Part shown: positions 1 through 14,999 of the stretch, piece after piece
Position numbering within the stretch: the first letter of the stretch is position 1
Layout of the letters: each line of letters opens with the position of its first letter
NCBI GenBank assembly: GCA_911728455.2
Contig: OU452222.1
Location: forward strand, 14,673,201-14,737,200
Direction: 5' to 3'
From: Marthasterias glacialis
Lineage: Eukaryota > Echinodermata > Asteroidea > Forcipulatida > Asteriidae
DNA: 64,000 nt
Notes under the pieces: generated by a model
Database searches by the model: none
What the model was told of the DNA's origin: nothing
Seen by the model: only the letters and a program-made list of their open reading frames with translations
Position numbers and translations under genes: made by a program

Positions 1-3000
1 AAAAACGACTTTGAAATTTTAGTCCAAAACTCCCACTTTTTTTAGGGGGGTACTGTAAAATTTGTGCTTTTTGACCCAAAAACTTTCAGCCCCAAAACTG
101 GTGGATGTTTCCCGAACTGAAGCTCATCTGGACTTGCAAATTAGAGCACTGGTACTGGGGGATATTCCCTCTTGACATGGTAGAGCAAAAACGACTTTGA
201 CATTTTGGTCCAAAACTCCCATTTTTTTTAGGGGGGTACTAAAAAATACATGCTTTTTGACCCTAAAACTTTCAGCCCCAAAACTTGTGGATGTTTCCCG
301 AACTAACGCTCATCCAGACTTGCAAATTAGAGCACTGGTACTGGGGGATATTCCCTCTTGACATGGTAGAGCAAAACGACTTTGAAATTTTAGTCCAAAA
401 CTCCCACTTTTTTTAGGGGGGTACTGTAAAATTTGTGCTTTTTGACCCTAAAACTGGTGGATGTTTCCCGAACTAACGCTCATCCGGACTTGCAAATTAC
501 AGCACTGGTACTGGGGGATATTCCCTCTTGACAAGGTAGAGCAAAAACGACTTTGAAATTTAAGTCCAAAACTCCAATATTTCTCAGAGGGGTACTGAAA
601 AATTTGTGTTTTTTGACCCTAAAACTTTCAGCCTAAAAATGGTGTATGTTTCCCGAACTAACGCTTATCCGGACTTGCAAATTAGAGCACTGGTACTGGG
701 GGATATTCCCTCTTGACATGGTAGAGCAAAAACGACTTTGACATTTTGGTCAAAAACTCAAATTTTTTTAGGGGGGTACTAAAAAATATGTGCTTTTTTA
801 ACCTAAAACTCTCAGCCCCAAACTTGTGGATGTTTCCAGAACTAACGCTCATCCGGACGTGCAAATTAGAGCACCGGTACTGGGGGATATTCCCTCTTGA
901 CATGGTAGAGCAAAAACGACTTTGAAATTTTGGTCAAAAATTCATATTTATTGAGGGGGGTACTGTAAAATTTGTGCTTTTCGACCCTTAAACTTTCAGC
1001 CCCAAAACTGGTGGATGTTTCCCGAACTAACGCTCATCCGGACTTGCAAATAAGAGCTCTGGTACTGGGGGAATATTCCCTCTTGACATGGTAGAGCAAA
1101 AACGACTTTGACATTTTGGTCCAAAGCTCCAATACTTTTTAGGGGGGTACTAAAAAATATGTGCTTTTTGACGCTAAAACTTTCAGCCCCAAAACTTGTG
1201 GATGTTTCCCGAACTAATGCTCATCCGGACTTGCAAATTAGAGCACTGGTACTGGGGGATATTCCCTCTTGACATGGTAGAGCAAAAACAACTTTGACAT
1301 TTTGGTCCAAAACTCCAATTTTTTTAGGGGGGTACTAAAAAATACATGCTTTTCGACCCTAAAACTTTCAGCCCCAAAACTTGTGGATGTTTCCCGAACT
1401 AACGCTCATCCGGACTTGCAAATTAGAGCACTGGTACTGGGGGATATTCCCTCTTGACATGGTAGAGCAAAAACGACTTTGAAATTTTAGTCCGAAACTC
1501 CCACTCTTTTTAGGGGGTACTGTAAAATTTGTGCTTTTTGACCCTAAAACTTTCAGCCCCAAAACTAGTGGATGTTTCCCGAACTAACGTTATCCGGACT
1601 TGCAAATTAGAGCACTGGTACTGGGGGATATTCCCTCTTGACATGGTAGAGCAAAAACGACTTTGAAATTTTAGTCCAAAACTCCCACTTTTTTTAGGGG
1701 GGTACTGTAAAATTTGTGCTTTTTGACCCTAAAACTTTCAGCCCCAAAACTGGTGGATGTTTCCCGAACTAACGTTCATCCGGACTTGAAAATTAGAACA
1801 CTGGTACTGGGGGATATTCCCTCTTGACACGGTAGAGCAAAAACGGCTTTGAAATTTTAGTCCAAAACTCCAATATTTCTCAGGGGGGTACTGAAAAATT
1901 TGTGTTTTTTGACCCTAAAACTTTCAGCCTAAAAATTATGGATATTTCCCGAACTATCGCTTATCCGGACTTGCAAGTTAGAGCACTGACACTAGGGGAT
2001 ATTCCCTCTTGACATGGTAGAGCAAAAACGACTTTGAAATTTTAGTCCAAAACTCCAATATTTCTCAGGGGGGTACTGAAAAATTTGTGTTTTTTGACCC
2101 TAAAACTTTCAGCCTAAAAATGGTGTATGTTTCCCGAACTAACGCTTATCCGGACTTGCAAATTAGAGCACTGGTACTGGGGGATATTCCCTCTTGACAT
2201 GGTAGAGCAAAAACGACTTTGAAATTTTAGTCCAAAACTCGAATATTTCTCAGGGGGGTACTGAAAAATTTGTGTTTTTTGACCCTAAAACTTTCAGCCT
2301 AAAAATGGTGTATGTTTCCCGAACTAACGCTTATCCGGACTTGCAAATTAGAGCACTGACACTAGGGGATATTCCCTCTTGACATGGTAGAGCAAAAACG
2401 ACTTTGAAATTTTAGTCCAAAACTCCAATATTTCTCAGGGGGGTACTGAAAAATTTGTGTTTTTTGACCCTAAAACTTTCAGCCTAAAAATGGTGTATGT
2501 TTCCCGAACTAACGCTTATCCGGACTTGCAAATTAGAGCACTGGTACTGGGGGATATTCCCTCTTGACATGGTAGAGCAAAAACGAATTTGAAATTTTGG
2601 TCAAAAATTCATATTTATTGAGGGGGGTACTGTAAAATTTGTGCTTTTCGACCCTTAAACTTTCAGCCCCAAAACTGGTGGATGTTTCCCGAACTAACGC
2701 TCATCCGGACTTGCAAATAAGAGCTCTGGTACTGGGGGATATTCCCTCTTGACATGGTAGAGCAAAAACGACTTTGAAATTTTAGTCTAAAACTCCCACT
2801 TTTTTTAGGGGGGTACTGTAAAATTTGTGCTTTTTGACCCTAAAACTTTCAGCCCCAAAACTGGTGGATGTTTCCCGAACTAAAGCTCATCCGGACTTGC
2901 AAATTAGAGCACTGGTACTGGGGGATATTCCCTCTTGACATGGTAGAGCAAAAACGACTTTGACATTTTGGTCCAAAACTCCCATTTTTTTTAGGGGGGT

Positions 3001-6000
3001 ACTAAAAAATACATGCTTTTTGACCCTAAAACTTTCAGCCCCAAAACTTGTGGATGTTTCCCGAACTAACGCTCATCCGAACTTGCAAACTAGAGCAATG
3101 GTACTGGAGGATATTCCCTCTTGACATGGTAGAGCAAAATCGACTTTGACATTTTGGTCCAAAACTCCCATTTTTTTTAGGGGGGTACTGTAAAATTTGT
3201 GCTTTTTGACCTTAAAACTTTCAGCCCCAAAACTGGTGGATGTTTCTCGAACTAACGCTCATCCGAACTTGCAAATTAGAGCACTGGTACTGGGGGATAT
3301 TCCCTCTTGACATGGTAGAGCAAAAACGACTTTGACATTTTAGTCCAAAACTGCCATTTTTTTTAAGGGGGGTACTAAAAAAATATGTGCTTTTTGACCC
3401 AATAACTTTCAGCCCCAAAACTGGTGGATGTTTCCCGAACTAACGCTCATCCGGATTTGCAAACTAGAGCACTGGTACTGGGGGATATTCCCTCTTGACA
3501 TGGTAGAGCAAAAACGACTTTGACATTTTAGTTCAAAACTCCCATTTTTTTTAGGAGGGCACTGAAAAATTTGTGTTTTTTGACCCTAAAACTTTCAGCC
3601 CCAAAACTGGTGGATGTTTCCCGAACTAACGCTCATCCGGACTTGCAAATTAGAGCACTGGTACTGGGGGATATTCCCTCTTGACATGGTAGAACAAAAA
3701 CGACTTTGAAATTTTAGTCCAAAACTCCCACTTTTTTTAGGGGGGTACTGTAAAATTTGTGCTTTTTGACCCTTAAACTTTCAGCCCCAAAACTGGTGGA
3801 TGTTTCCCGAACTAACGCTCATCCGGACTTGCAATTTAGAGCTCTGGTACTGGGGGATATTCCCTCTTGACATGGTAGAGCAAAAACGACTTTGAAATTT
3901 TAGTCCAAAACTCCAATATTTCTCAGGGGGGTACTGAAAAATTTGTGTTTTTTGACCCTAAAACTTTCAGCCTAAAAATGGTGTATGTTTCCCGAACTAA
4001 CGCTTATCCGGACTTGCAAATTAGAGCACTGGTACTGGGGGATATTCCCTCTTGACATGGTAGAGCAAAAACGACTTTGACATTTTGGTCCAAAACTCAA
4101 ATTTTTTTTAGGGGGGTACTAAAAAATATGTGCTTTTTTAACCTAAAACTTTCAGCCCCAAAACTTGTGGATGTTTCCCGAACTAACGCTCATCCGGACA
4201 GGCAAATTAGAGCACCGGTACTGGGGGATATTCCCTCTTGACATGGTAGAGCAAAAACGACTTTGAAATTTTGGTCAAAAATTCATATTTATTGAGGGGG
4301 GTACTGTAAAATTTGTGTTTTTCGACCCTTAAACTTTCAGCCCCAAAACTGGTGGATGTTTCCCGAACTAACGCTCATCCGGATTTGCAAATAAGAGCTC
4401 TGGTACTGGGGGATATTCCCTCTTGACATGGTAGAGCAAAAACGACTTTGAAATTTTAGACTAAAACTCCCATTTTTTTTAGGGGGGCACTAAAAAATAT
4501 GTGCTTTTTGACCCTAAAACTTTCAGCCCCAAAACTGGTGGATGTTTCCCGAACTAACGCTCATCCGGACTTGCAAATTAGAGCACTGGTATTGGGGGAT
4601 ACTCCCTCTTGACATGGTAGAGCAAAAACGACTTTGACATTTTAGTCCAAAACACCCATTTTTTTTTAGGGGGGCACTGAAAAATATGTGCTTTTTGACC
4701 CTAAAACTTTCAGCCCCAAAACTGGTGGATGTTTCCCGAACTAACGCTCATCCGGACTTGCAAATTAGAGCACTGGTACTGGGGGATATTCCCTCTTGAC
4801 ATGGTAGAGCAAAAACCAACTTTGACATTTTAGTCCAAAACTCCCATTTTTTTTAGGGGGGCACTGAAAAATATGTGCTTTTTGACCCTAAAACTTTCAG
4901 CCCCAAAACTGGTGGATGTTTCCCGAACTAACGCTCATCCGGACTTGCAAATTAGAGCACTGGTACTGGGGGATATTCCCTCTTGACATGGTAGAGCAAA
5001 AACGACTTTGAAATTTTAGTCCAAAACTCCAATATTTCTCAGGGGGGTACTGAAAAATTTGTGTTTTTTTTACCCTAAAACTTTCAGCCTAAAAATGGTG
5101 GATGTTTCCCGAACTAACGCTCATCCGGACTTGCAAATTAGAGCACTGGTACTGGGGGATATTCCCTCTTGACATGGTAGAGCAAAACGACTTTGACATT
5201 TTGGTCCAAAACTCCCATTTTTTTTAGGGGGGTACTAAAAAATACATGCTTTTTGACCCAAAAACTTTCAGCCCCAAAACTTGTGGATGTTTCCCGAACT
5301 AACGCTCATCCGGACTTGCAAATTAGAGCACTGGTACTGGGGGATATTCCCTCTTGACATGGTAGAGCAAAAACGACTTTGACATTTTAGACTAAAACTC
5401 CCATTTTTTTTAGGGGGGCACTAAAAAATATGTGCTTTTTGACCCTAAAACTTTCAGCCCCAAAACTGGTGGATGTTTCCCGAACTAACGCTCATCCGGA
5501 CTTGCAAATTAGAGCACTGGTACTGGGGGATATTCCCTCTTGACATGGTAGAGCAAAAACGACTTTGACATTTTAGTCCAAAACACCCATTTTTTTTAGG
5601 GGGGCACTGAAAAATATGTGCTTTTTGACCCTAAAACTTTCAGCCCCAAAACTGGTGGATGTTTCCCGAACTAACGCTCATCCGGACTTGCAAATTAGAG
5701 CACTGGTACTGGGGGATATTCCCTCTTGACATGGTAGAGCAAAAACGACTTTGACATTTTAGTCCAAAACTCCCATTTTTTTTAGGAGGGCACTGAAAAA
5801 TATGTGCTTTTTGACCCTAAAACTTTCAGCCCCAAAACTGGTGGATGTTTCCCGAACTAACGCTCATCCGGACTTGCAAATTAGAGCACTGGTACTGGGG
5901 GATATTCCCTCTTGACATGGTAGAGCAAAAACGACTTTGACATTTTAGTCCAAAACTCCCATTTTTTTTAGGGGGGCACTGAAAAATATGTGCTTTTTGA

Positions 6001-6659
6001 CCCTAAAACTTTCAGCCCCAAAACTGGTGGATGTTTCCCGAACTAACGCTCATCCGAACTTGCAAATTAGAGCACTGGTACTGGGGGATATTCCCTCTTG
6101 ACATGGTAGAGCAAAAACGACTTTGACATTTTGGTCCAAAACTTCAATTTTTTTTAGGGGGGTACTCAAAAATACATGCTTTTTGACCCAAAAACTTTCA
6201 GCCCCAAAACTTGTGGATGTTTCCCGAACTAACGCTCATCCGGACTTGCAAACTAGAGCACTGGTACTGGGGGATATTCCCTCTTGACATGGTAGAGCAA
6301 AAACGACTTTGAAATTTTAGACTAAAACTCCCATTTTTTTTAGGGGGGCACTAAAAAATATGTGCTTTTTGACCCTAAAACTTTCAGCCCCAAAACTGGT
6401 GGATGTTTCCCGAACTAACGCTCATCCGGACTTGCAAATTAGAGCACTGGTACTGGGGGATATTCCCTCTTGACATGGTAGAGCAAAAACGACTTTGACA
6501 TTTTAGTCCAAAACACCCATTTTTTTTAGGGGGGCACTGAAAAATATGTGCTTTTTGACCCTAAAACTTTCAGCCCCAAAACTGGTGGATGTTTCCCGAA
6601 CTAACGCTCATCCGGACTTGCAAATTAGAGCACTGGTACTGGGGGATATTCCCTCTTGA

Positions 6660-9600
6660 CATGGTAGAGCAAAAACGACTTTGACATTTTAGTCCAAAAC
6701 TTCCATTTTTTTTAGGGGGGCACTGAAAAATATGTGCTTTTTGACCCTAAAACTTTCAGCCCCAAAACTGGTGGATGTTTCCCGAACTAACGCTCATCCG
6801 GACTTGCAAATTAGAGCACTGGTACTGGGGGATATTCCCTCTTGACATGGTAGAGCAAAAACGACTTTGACATTTTAGTCCAAAACTCCCATTTTTTTTA
6901 GGGGGGCACTGAAAAATATGTGCTTTTTGACCCTAAAACTTTCAGCCCCAAAACTGGTGGATGTTTCCCGAACTAACGCTCATCCGGACTTGCAAATTAG
7001 AGCACTGGTACTGGGGGATATTCCCTCTTGACATGGTAGAGCAAAACGACTTTGACATTTTGGTCCAAAACTCCCATTTTTTTTAGGGGGGTACTAAAAA
7101 ATACATGCTTTTTGACCCAAAAACTTTCAGCCCCAAAACTTGTGGATGTTTCCCGAACTAACGCTAATCCGGACTTGCAAATTAGAGCACTGGTACTGGG
7201 GGATATTCCCTCTTGACATGGTAGAGCAAAAACGCCTTTGAAATTTTAGTCCAAAACTCCCATTTATTTAGGGGGGTACTGTAAAATTTGTGCTTTTTGA
7301 CCCTAAAACTTTCAGCCCCAAAACTGGTGGATGTTTCCCGAACTAACGCTCATCCGGACTTTCAAATTAGAGCTGTGGTACTGGGGGATATTCCCTCTTG
7401 ACATGGTAGAGCAAAAACGCCTTTGAAATTTTACTCCAAAACTCAAATATTTCTCAGGGGGGTAATGAAAAATTTGAGTTTTTTGACCCTAAAACTTTCA
7501 GCCCCAAAACTGGTGGATGTTTCCCGAACTAACGCTCATCCGGACTTGCAAATTAGAGCACTGGTATTGGGGGATATTCCCTCTTGACATGGTAGAGCAA
7601 AAACGACTTTGAAATTTTAGTCCAAAACTCCAATATTTCTCAGGGGGTACTGAAAAATTTGTGTTTTTTGACCCTAAAACTTTCAGCCTAAAAATGGTGG
7701 ATATTTCCCGAACTAATGGTTATCCGGATTTGCAAATTAGAGCACTGGTACTGGGGGATATTCCCTCTTGACATGGTAGAGCAAAAACGACTTTGACATT
7801 TTAGTCCAAAACTCCCACTTTTTTTAGGGGGGTACTGTAAAATTTGTGCTTTTTGACCCTAAAACTTTCAGCCCCAAAACTGGTGGATGTTTCCCGAACT
7901 AACGCTCATCCGGACTTGCAAATTAGAGCACTGGTACTGGGGGATATTCCCTCTTGACATGGTAGAGCAAAAACGACTTTGACATTTTAGTCCAAAACTC
8001 CCATTTTTTTTAGGGGGGTACTGAAAAATATGTGCTTTTTGACCCTAAAACTATCAACCCGAAAACTGGTGGATGTTTCCCGAACTAACGCTCATCCGGA
8101 CTTTCAAATTAGAGCTCTGGTACTGGGGGATATTCCCTCTTGACATGGTAGAGCAAAAACGACTTTGAAATTTAAGTCCAAAACTCCAATATTTCTCAGG
8201 GGGGTACTGAAAAATTTGTGTTTTTTGACCCTAAAACTTTCAGCCCCAAAACTGGTGGATGTTTCCCGAACTAACGCTCATCCGGACTTGCAAATTAGAG
8301 CACTGGCACTGGGGGATATTCCCTCTTGACATGGTAGAGCAAAAACGACTTTGACATTTTGGTCCAAAACTCAAATTTTTTTAGGGGGGTACTAAAAAAT
8401 ATGTGCTTTTTTAACCTAAAACTTTCAGCCCCAAAACTGGTGGATGTTTCCCGAACTAACGCTCATCCGGACTTTCAAATTAGAGCTCTGGTACTGGGGG
8501 ATATTCCCTCTTGACATGGTAGAGCAAAAACGACTTTGAAATTTAAGTCCAAAACTCCAATATTTCTCAGGGGGGTACTGAAAAATTTGTGTTTTTTGAC
8601 CCTAAAACTTTCAGCCCCAAAACTGGTGGATGTTTCCCGAACTAACGCTCATCCGGACTTGCAAATAAGAGCTCTGGTACTGGGGGATATTCCCTCTTGA
8701 CATGGTAGAGCAAAAACGACTTTGACATTTTGGTCCAAAGCTCCAATATTTTTTAGGGGGGTACTAAAAAATATGTGCTTTTTGACCCTAAAACTTTCAG
8801 CCCCAAAACTTGTGGATGTTTCCCGAACTAATGCTCATCCGGACTTGCAAATTAGAGCACTGGTACTGGGGGATATTCCCTCTTGACATGGTAGAGCAAA
8901 AACAACTTTGACATTTTGGTCCTAAACTCCAATTTTTTTTAGGGGGGTACTAAAAAATACATGCTTTTCGACCCTTAAACTTTCAGCCCCAAAACTTGTG
9001 GATGTTTCCCGAACTAACGCTCATCCAGACTTGCAAATTAGAGCACTGGTACTGGGGGATATTCCCTCTTGACATGGTAGAGCAAAAACGACTTTGAAAT
9101 TTTAGTCCGAAACTCCCACTCTTTTTAGGGGGTACTGTAAAATTTGTGCTTTTTGACCCTAAAACTTTCAGCCCCAAAACTTGTGGATGTTTCCCGAACT
9201 AACGCTCATCCAGACTTGCAAATTAGAGCAATGGTACTGGGGGATATTCCCTCTTGACATGGTAGAGCAAAAACTACTTTGAAATTTTAGTCCAAAACTC
9301 CCCCTTTTTTTAGGGGGGTACTGTAAAATTTGTGCTTTTTGACCCTAAAACTTTCAGACCCAAAACTGGTGGATGTTTCCCGAACTAACGCTCATCCGGA
9401 CTTGCAAATTAGAGCACTGGTACTGGGGGATATTCCCTCTTGACAAGGTAGAGCAAAAACGACTTTGAAATTTTAGTCCAAAACTCGAATATTTCTCAGG
9501 GGGGTACTGAAAAATTTGTGTTTTTTGACCCTAAAACTTTCAGCCTAAAAATGGTGTATGTTTCCCGAACTAACGCTTATCCGGACTTGCAAATTAGAGC

Positions 9601-12600
9601 ACTGGTACTGGGGGATATTCCCTCTTGACATGGTAGAGCAAAAACGACTTTGACATTTTGGTCCAAAACTCAAATTTTTTTTAGGGGGGTACTAAAAAAT
9701 ATGTGCTTTTTTAACCTAAAACTTTCAGCCCCAAAACTTGTGGATGTTTCCCGAACTAACGCTCATCCGGAGGTGAAAATTAGAGCACCGGTACTGGGGG
9801 ATATTCCCTCTTGACATGGTAGAGCAAAAACGACTTTGAAATTTTAGTCTAAAACTCCCATTTTTTTTAGGGGGGCACTAAAAAATATGTGCTTTTTGAC
9901 CCTAAAACTTTCAGCCCCAAAACTGGTGGATGTTTCCCGAACTAACGCTCATCCGGACTTGCAAATTAGAGCACTGGCACTGGGGGATATTCCCTCTTGA
10001 CATGGTAGAGCAAAAACGACTTTGAAATTTTAGTCCAAAACTCCAATATTTCTCAGGGGGGTACTGAAAAATTTGTGTTTTTTGACCCTAAATCTTTCAG
10101 CCTAAAAATGGTGTATGTTTCCCGAACTAACGCTTATCCGGACTTGCAAATTAGAGCACTGGTACTGGGGGATATTCCCTCTTGACATGGTAGAGCAAAA
10201 ACGACTTTGACATTTTGGTCCAAAGCTCCAATATTTTTTAGGGGGGTACTAAAAAATATGTGCTTTTTTAACCTAAAACTTTCAGCCCCAAAACTTGTGG
10301 ATGTTTCCCCAACTAACGCTCATCCGGACTTGCAAATTAGAGCACTGGTACTGGGGGATATTCCCTCTTGACATGGTAGAGCAAAAACGACTTTGACATT
10401 TTAGTCCAAAACTTCCATTTTTTTTAGGGGGGCACTGAAAAATATGTGCTTTTTGACCCTAAAACTTTCAGCCCCAAAACTGGTGGATGTTTCCCGAACT
10501 AACGCTCATCCGGACTTGCAAATTAGAGCACTGGTACTGGGGGATATTCCCTCTTGACATGGTAGAGCAAAAACGACTTTGACATTTTAGTCCAAAACTC
10601 CCATTTTTTTTAGGGGGGCACTGAAAAATATGTGCTTTTTGACCCTAAAACTTTCAGCCCCAAAACTGGTGGATGTTTCCCGAACTAACGCTCATCCGGA
10701 CTTGCAAATTAGAGCACTGGTACTGGGGGATATTCCCTCTTGACATGGTAGAGCAAAACGACTTTGACATTTTGGTCCAAAACTCCCATTTTTTTTAGGG
10801 GGGTACTAAAAAATACATGCTTTTTGACCCAAAAACTTTCAGCCCCAAAACTTGTGGATGTTTCCCGAACTAACGCTAATCCGGACTTGCAAATTAGAGC
10901 ACTGGTACTGGGGGATATTCCCTCTTGACATGGTAGAGCAAAAACGCCTTTGAAATTTTAGTCCAAAACTCCCATTTATTTAGGGGGGTACTGTAAAATT
11001 TGTGCTTTTTGACCCTAAAACTTTCAGCCCCAAAACTGGTGGATGTTTCCCGAACTAACGCTCATCCGGACTTTCAAATTAGAGCTGTGGTACTGGGGGA
11101 TATTCCCTCTTGACATGGTAGAGCAAAAACGCCTTTGAAATTTTACTCCAAAACTCAAATATTTCTCAGGGGGGTAATGAAAAATTTGAGTTTTTTGACC
11201 CTAAAACTTTCAGCCCCAAAACTGGTGGATGTTTCCCGAACTAACGCTCATCCGGACTTGCAAATTAGAGCACTGGTATTGGGGGATATTCCCTCTTGAC
11301 ATGGTAGAGCAAAAACGACTTTGAAATTTTAGTCCAAAACTCCAATATTTCTCAGGGGGTACTGAAAAATTTGTGTTTTTTGACCCTAAAACTTTCAGCC
11401 TAAAAATGGTGGATATTTCCCGAACTAATGGTTATCCGGATTTGCAAATTAGAGCACTGGTACTGGGGGATATTCCCTCTTGACATGGTAGAGCAAAAAC
11501 GACTTTGACATTTTAGTCCAAAACTCCCACTTTTTTTAGGGGGGTACTGTAAAATTTGTGCTTTTTGACCCTAAAACTTTCAGCCCCAAAACTGGTGGAT
11601 GTTTCCCGAACTAACGCTCATCCGGACTTGCAAATTAGAGCACTGGTACTGGGGGATATTCCCTCTTGACATGGTAGAGCAAAAACGACTTTGACATTTT
11701 AGTCCAAAACTCCCATTTTTTTTAGGGGGGTACTGAAAAATATGTGCTTTTTGACCCTAAAACTATCAACCCGAAAACTGGTGGATGTTTCCCGAACTAA
11801 CGCTCATCCGGACTTTCAAATTAGAGCTCTGGTACTGGGGGATATTCCCTCTTGACATGGTAGAGCAAAAACGACTTTGAAATTTAAGTCCAAAACTCCA
11901 ATATTTCTCAGGGGGGTACTGAAAAATTTGTGTTTTTTGACCCTAAAACTTTCAGCCCCAAAACTGGTGGATGTTTCCCGAACTAACGCTCATCCGGACT
12001 TGCAAATTAGAGCACTGGCACTGGGGGATATTCCCTCTTGACATGGTAGAGCAAAAACGACTTTGACATTTTGGTCCAAAACTCAAATTTTTTTAGGGGG
12101 GTACTAAAAAATATGTGCTTTTTTAACCTAAAACTTTCAGCCCCAAAACTGGTGGATGTTTCCCGAACTAACGCTCATCCGGACTTGCAAATTAGAGCTC
12201 TGGTACTGGGGGATATTCCCTCTTGACATGGTAGAGCAAAAACGACTTTGAAATTTAAGTCCAAAACTCCAATATTTCTCAGGGGGGTACTGAAAAATTT
12301 GTGTTTTTTGACCCTAAAACTTTCAGCCCCAAAACTGGTGGATGTTTCCCGAACTAACGCTCATCCGGACTTGCAAATAAGAGCTCTGGTACTGGGGGAT
12401 ATTCCCTCTTGACATGGTAGAGCAAAAACGACTTTGACATTTTGGTCCAAAGCTCCAATATTTTTTAGGGGGGTACTAAAAAATATGTGCTTTTTGACCC
12501 TAAAACTTTCAGCCCCAAAACTTGTGGATGTTTCCCGAACTAATGCTCATCCGGACTTGCAAATTAGAGCACTGGTACTGGGGGATATTCCCTCTTGACA

Positions 12601-14083
12601 TGGTAGAGCAAAAACAACTTTGACATTTTGGTCCTAAACTCCAATTTTTTTTAGGGGGGTACTAAAAAATACATGCTTTTCGACCCTTAAACTTTCAGCC
12701 CCAAAACTTGTGGATGTTTCCCGAACTAACGCTCATCCAGACTTGCAAATTAGAGCACTGGTACTGGGGGATATTCCCTCTTGACATGGTAGAGCAAAAA
12801 CGACTTTGAAATTTTAGTCCGAAACTCCCACTCTTTTTAGGGGGTACTGTAAAATTTGTGCTTTTTGACCCTAAAACTTTCAGCCCCAAAACTTGTGGAT
12901 GTTTCCCGAACTAACGCTCATCCAGACTTGCAAATTAGAGCAATGGTACTGGGGGATATTCCCTCTTGACATGGTAGAGCAAAAACTACTTTGAAATTTT
13001 AGTCCAAAACTCCCCCTTTTTTTAGGGGGGTACTGTAAAATTTGTGCTTTTTGACCCTAAAACTTTCAGACCCAAAACTGGTGGATGTTTCCCGAACTAA
13101 CGCTCATCCGGACTTGCAAATTAGAGCACTGGTACTGGGGGATATTCCCTCTTGACAAGGTAGAGCAAAAACGACTTTGAAATTTTAGTCCAAAACTCGA
13201 ATATTTCTCAGGGGGGTACTGAAAAATTTGTGTTTTTTGACCCTAAAACTTTCAGCCTAAAAATGGTGTATGTTTCCCGAACTAACGCTTATCCGGACTT
13301 GCAAATTAGAGCACTGGTACTGGGGGATATTCCCTCTTGACATGGTAGAGCAAAAACGACTTTGACATTTTGGTCCAAAACTCAAATTTTTTTTAGGGGG
13401 GTACTAAAAAATATGTGCTTTTTTAACCTAAAACTTTCAGCCCCAAAACTTGTGGATGTTTCCCGAACTAACGCTCATCCGGAGGTGAAAATTAGAGCAC
13501 CGGTACTGGGGGATATTCCCTCTTGACATGGTAGAGCAAAAACGACTTTGAAATTTTAGTCTAAAACTCCCATTTTTTTTAGGGGGGCACTAAAAAATAT
13601 GTGCTTTTTGACCCTAAAACTTTCAGCCCCAAAACTGGTGGATGTTTCCCGAACTAACGCTCATCCGGACTTGCAAATTAGAGCACTGGCACTGGGGGAT
13701 ATTCCCTCTTGACATGGTAGAGCAAAAACGACTTTGAAATTTTAGTCCAAAACTCCAATATTTCTCAGGGGGGTACTGAAAAATTTGTGTTTTTTGACCC
13801 TAAATCTTTCAGCCTAAAAATGGTGTATGTTTCCCGAACTAACGCTTATCCGGACTTGCAAATTAGAGCACTGGTACTGGGGGATATTCCCTCTTGACAT
13901 GGTAGAGCAAAAACGACTTTGACATTTTGGTCCAAAGCTCCAATATTTTTTAGGGGGGTACTAAAAAATATGTGCTTTTTTAACCTAAAACTTTCAGCCC
14001 CAAAACTTGTGGATGTTTCCCCAACTAACGCTCATCCGGACTTGCAAATTAGAGCACTGGTACTGGGGGATATTCTCTCTTGA
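6660..14083. repeat. 3,712-bp higher-order duplication within satellite A
   Basis: The block 6660-10371 recurs as 10372-14083 with an exact offset of 3,712 bp, about 20 monomers. Rare monomer variants recur at the same offset, for example CGCTAATCCGG near 7165 and 10877 and GGAGGTGAAAATTAG near 9770 and 13482. I noticed only one clear difference, ACTTTCAAA near 8473 against ACTTGCAAA near 12185. This indicates a recent unequal exchange or segmental duplication, or possibly an assembly duplication. Confidence 0.9.
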
Positions 14084-14999
14084 CATGGTAGAGCAAAAAC
14101 GACTTTGACATTTTGGTCCAAAACTCCAATTTTTTTTAGGGGGGTACTAAAATATATGTGCTTTTTGACCCTAAAACATTTAGCCCCAAAACTTGTGGAT
14201 GTTTCCCGAACTTACACTCATCCGGACGTGCAAATTAGAGCACCGGTACTGGGGGAATATTCCCTCTTGACATGGTAGAGCAAAAACGACTTTGACATTT
14301 TGGTCCAAAGCTCCAATATTTTTTAGGGGGGTACTAAAAAATATGTGCTTTTTGACCCTAAAACTTTCAGCCCCAAAACTTGTGGATGTTTCCCGAACTA
14401 ACGCTCATCCGGACTTGCAAATTAGAGCACTGGTACTGGGGGATATTCCCTCTTGACATGGTAGAGCAAAAACGACTTTGACATTTTGGTCCAAAACTCC
14501 CATTTTTTTTAGGTGGGTACAAAAATATATGTGCTTTTTGACCCTAAAACTTTCAGCCCCAAAACTGGTGGATGTTTCCCGAACTATCGCTCATCCGGAC
14601 TTGCAAATTAGAGCACTAGTACTGGGGGATATTCCCTCTTGACATGGTAGAGCAAAAACGACTTTGAAATTTTAGTCCAAAACTGCCATTTTTTTTAGGG
14701 GGGCATTAAAAAATATGTCCTTTTTGACCCTAAAACTTTCAGCCCCAAAACTTGTGGATGTTTCCCGAACTTACACTCATCCGGACTTGCAAATTAGAGC
14801 ACTGGTACTGGGGGATATTCCCTCTTGACATGGTAGAGCAAAAACGACTTTGAAATTTTAGTCCAAAACTCCAATATTTCTCAGGGGGGTGCTGAAAAAT
14901 TTTTGTTTTTTGACCCTAAAACTTTCAGCCTAAAAATGGTGTATGTTTCCCGAACTAACGCTTATCTGGACTTTCAAATTAGAGCACTGATACTAGGGG

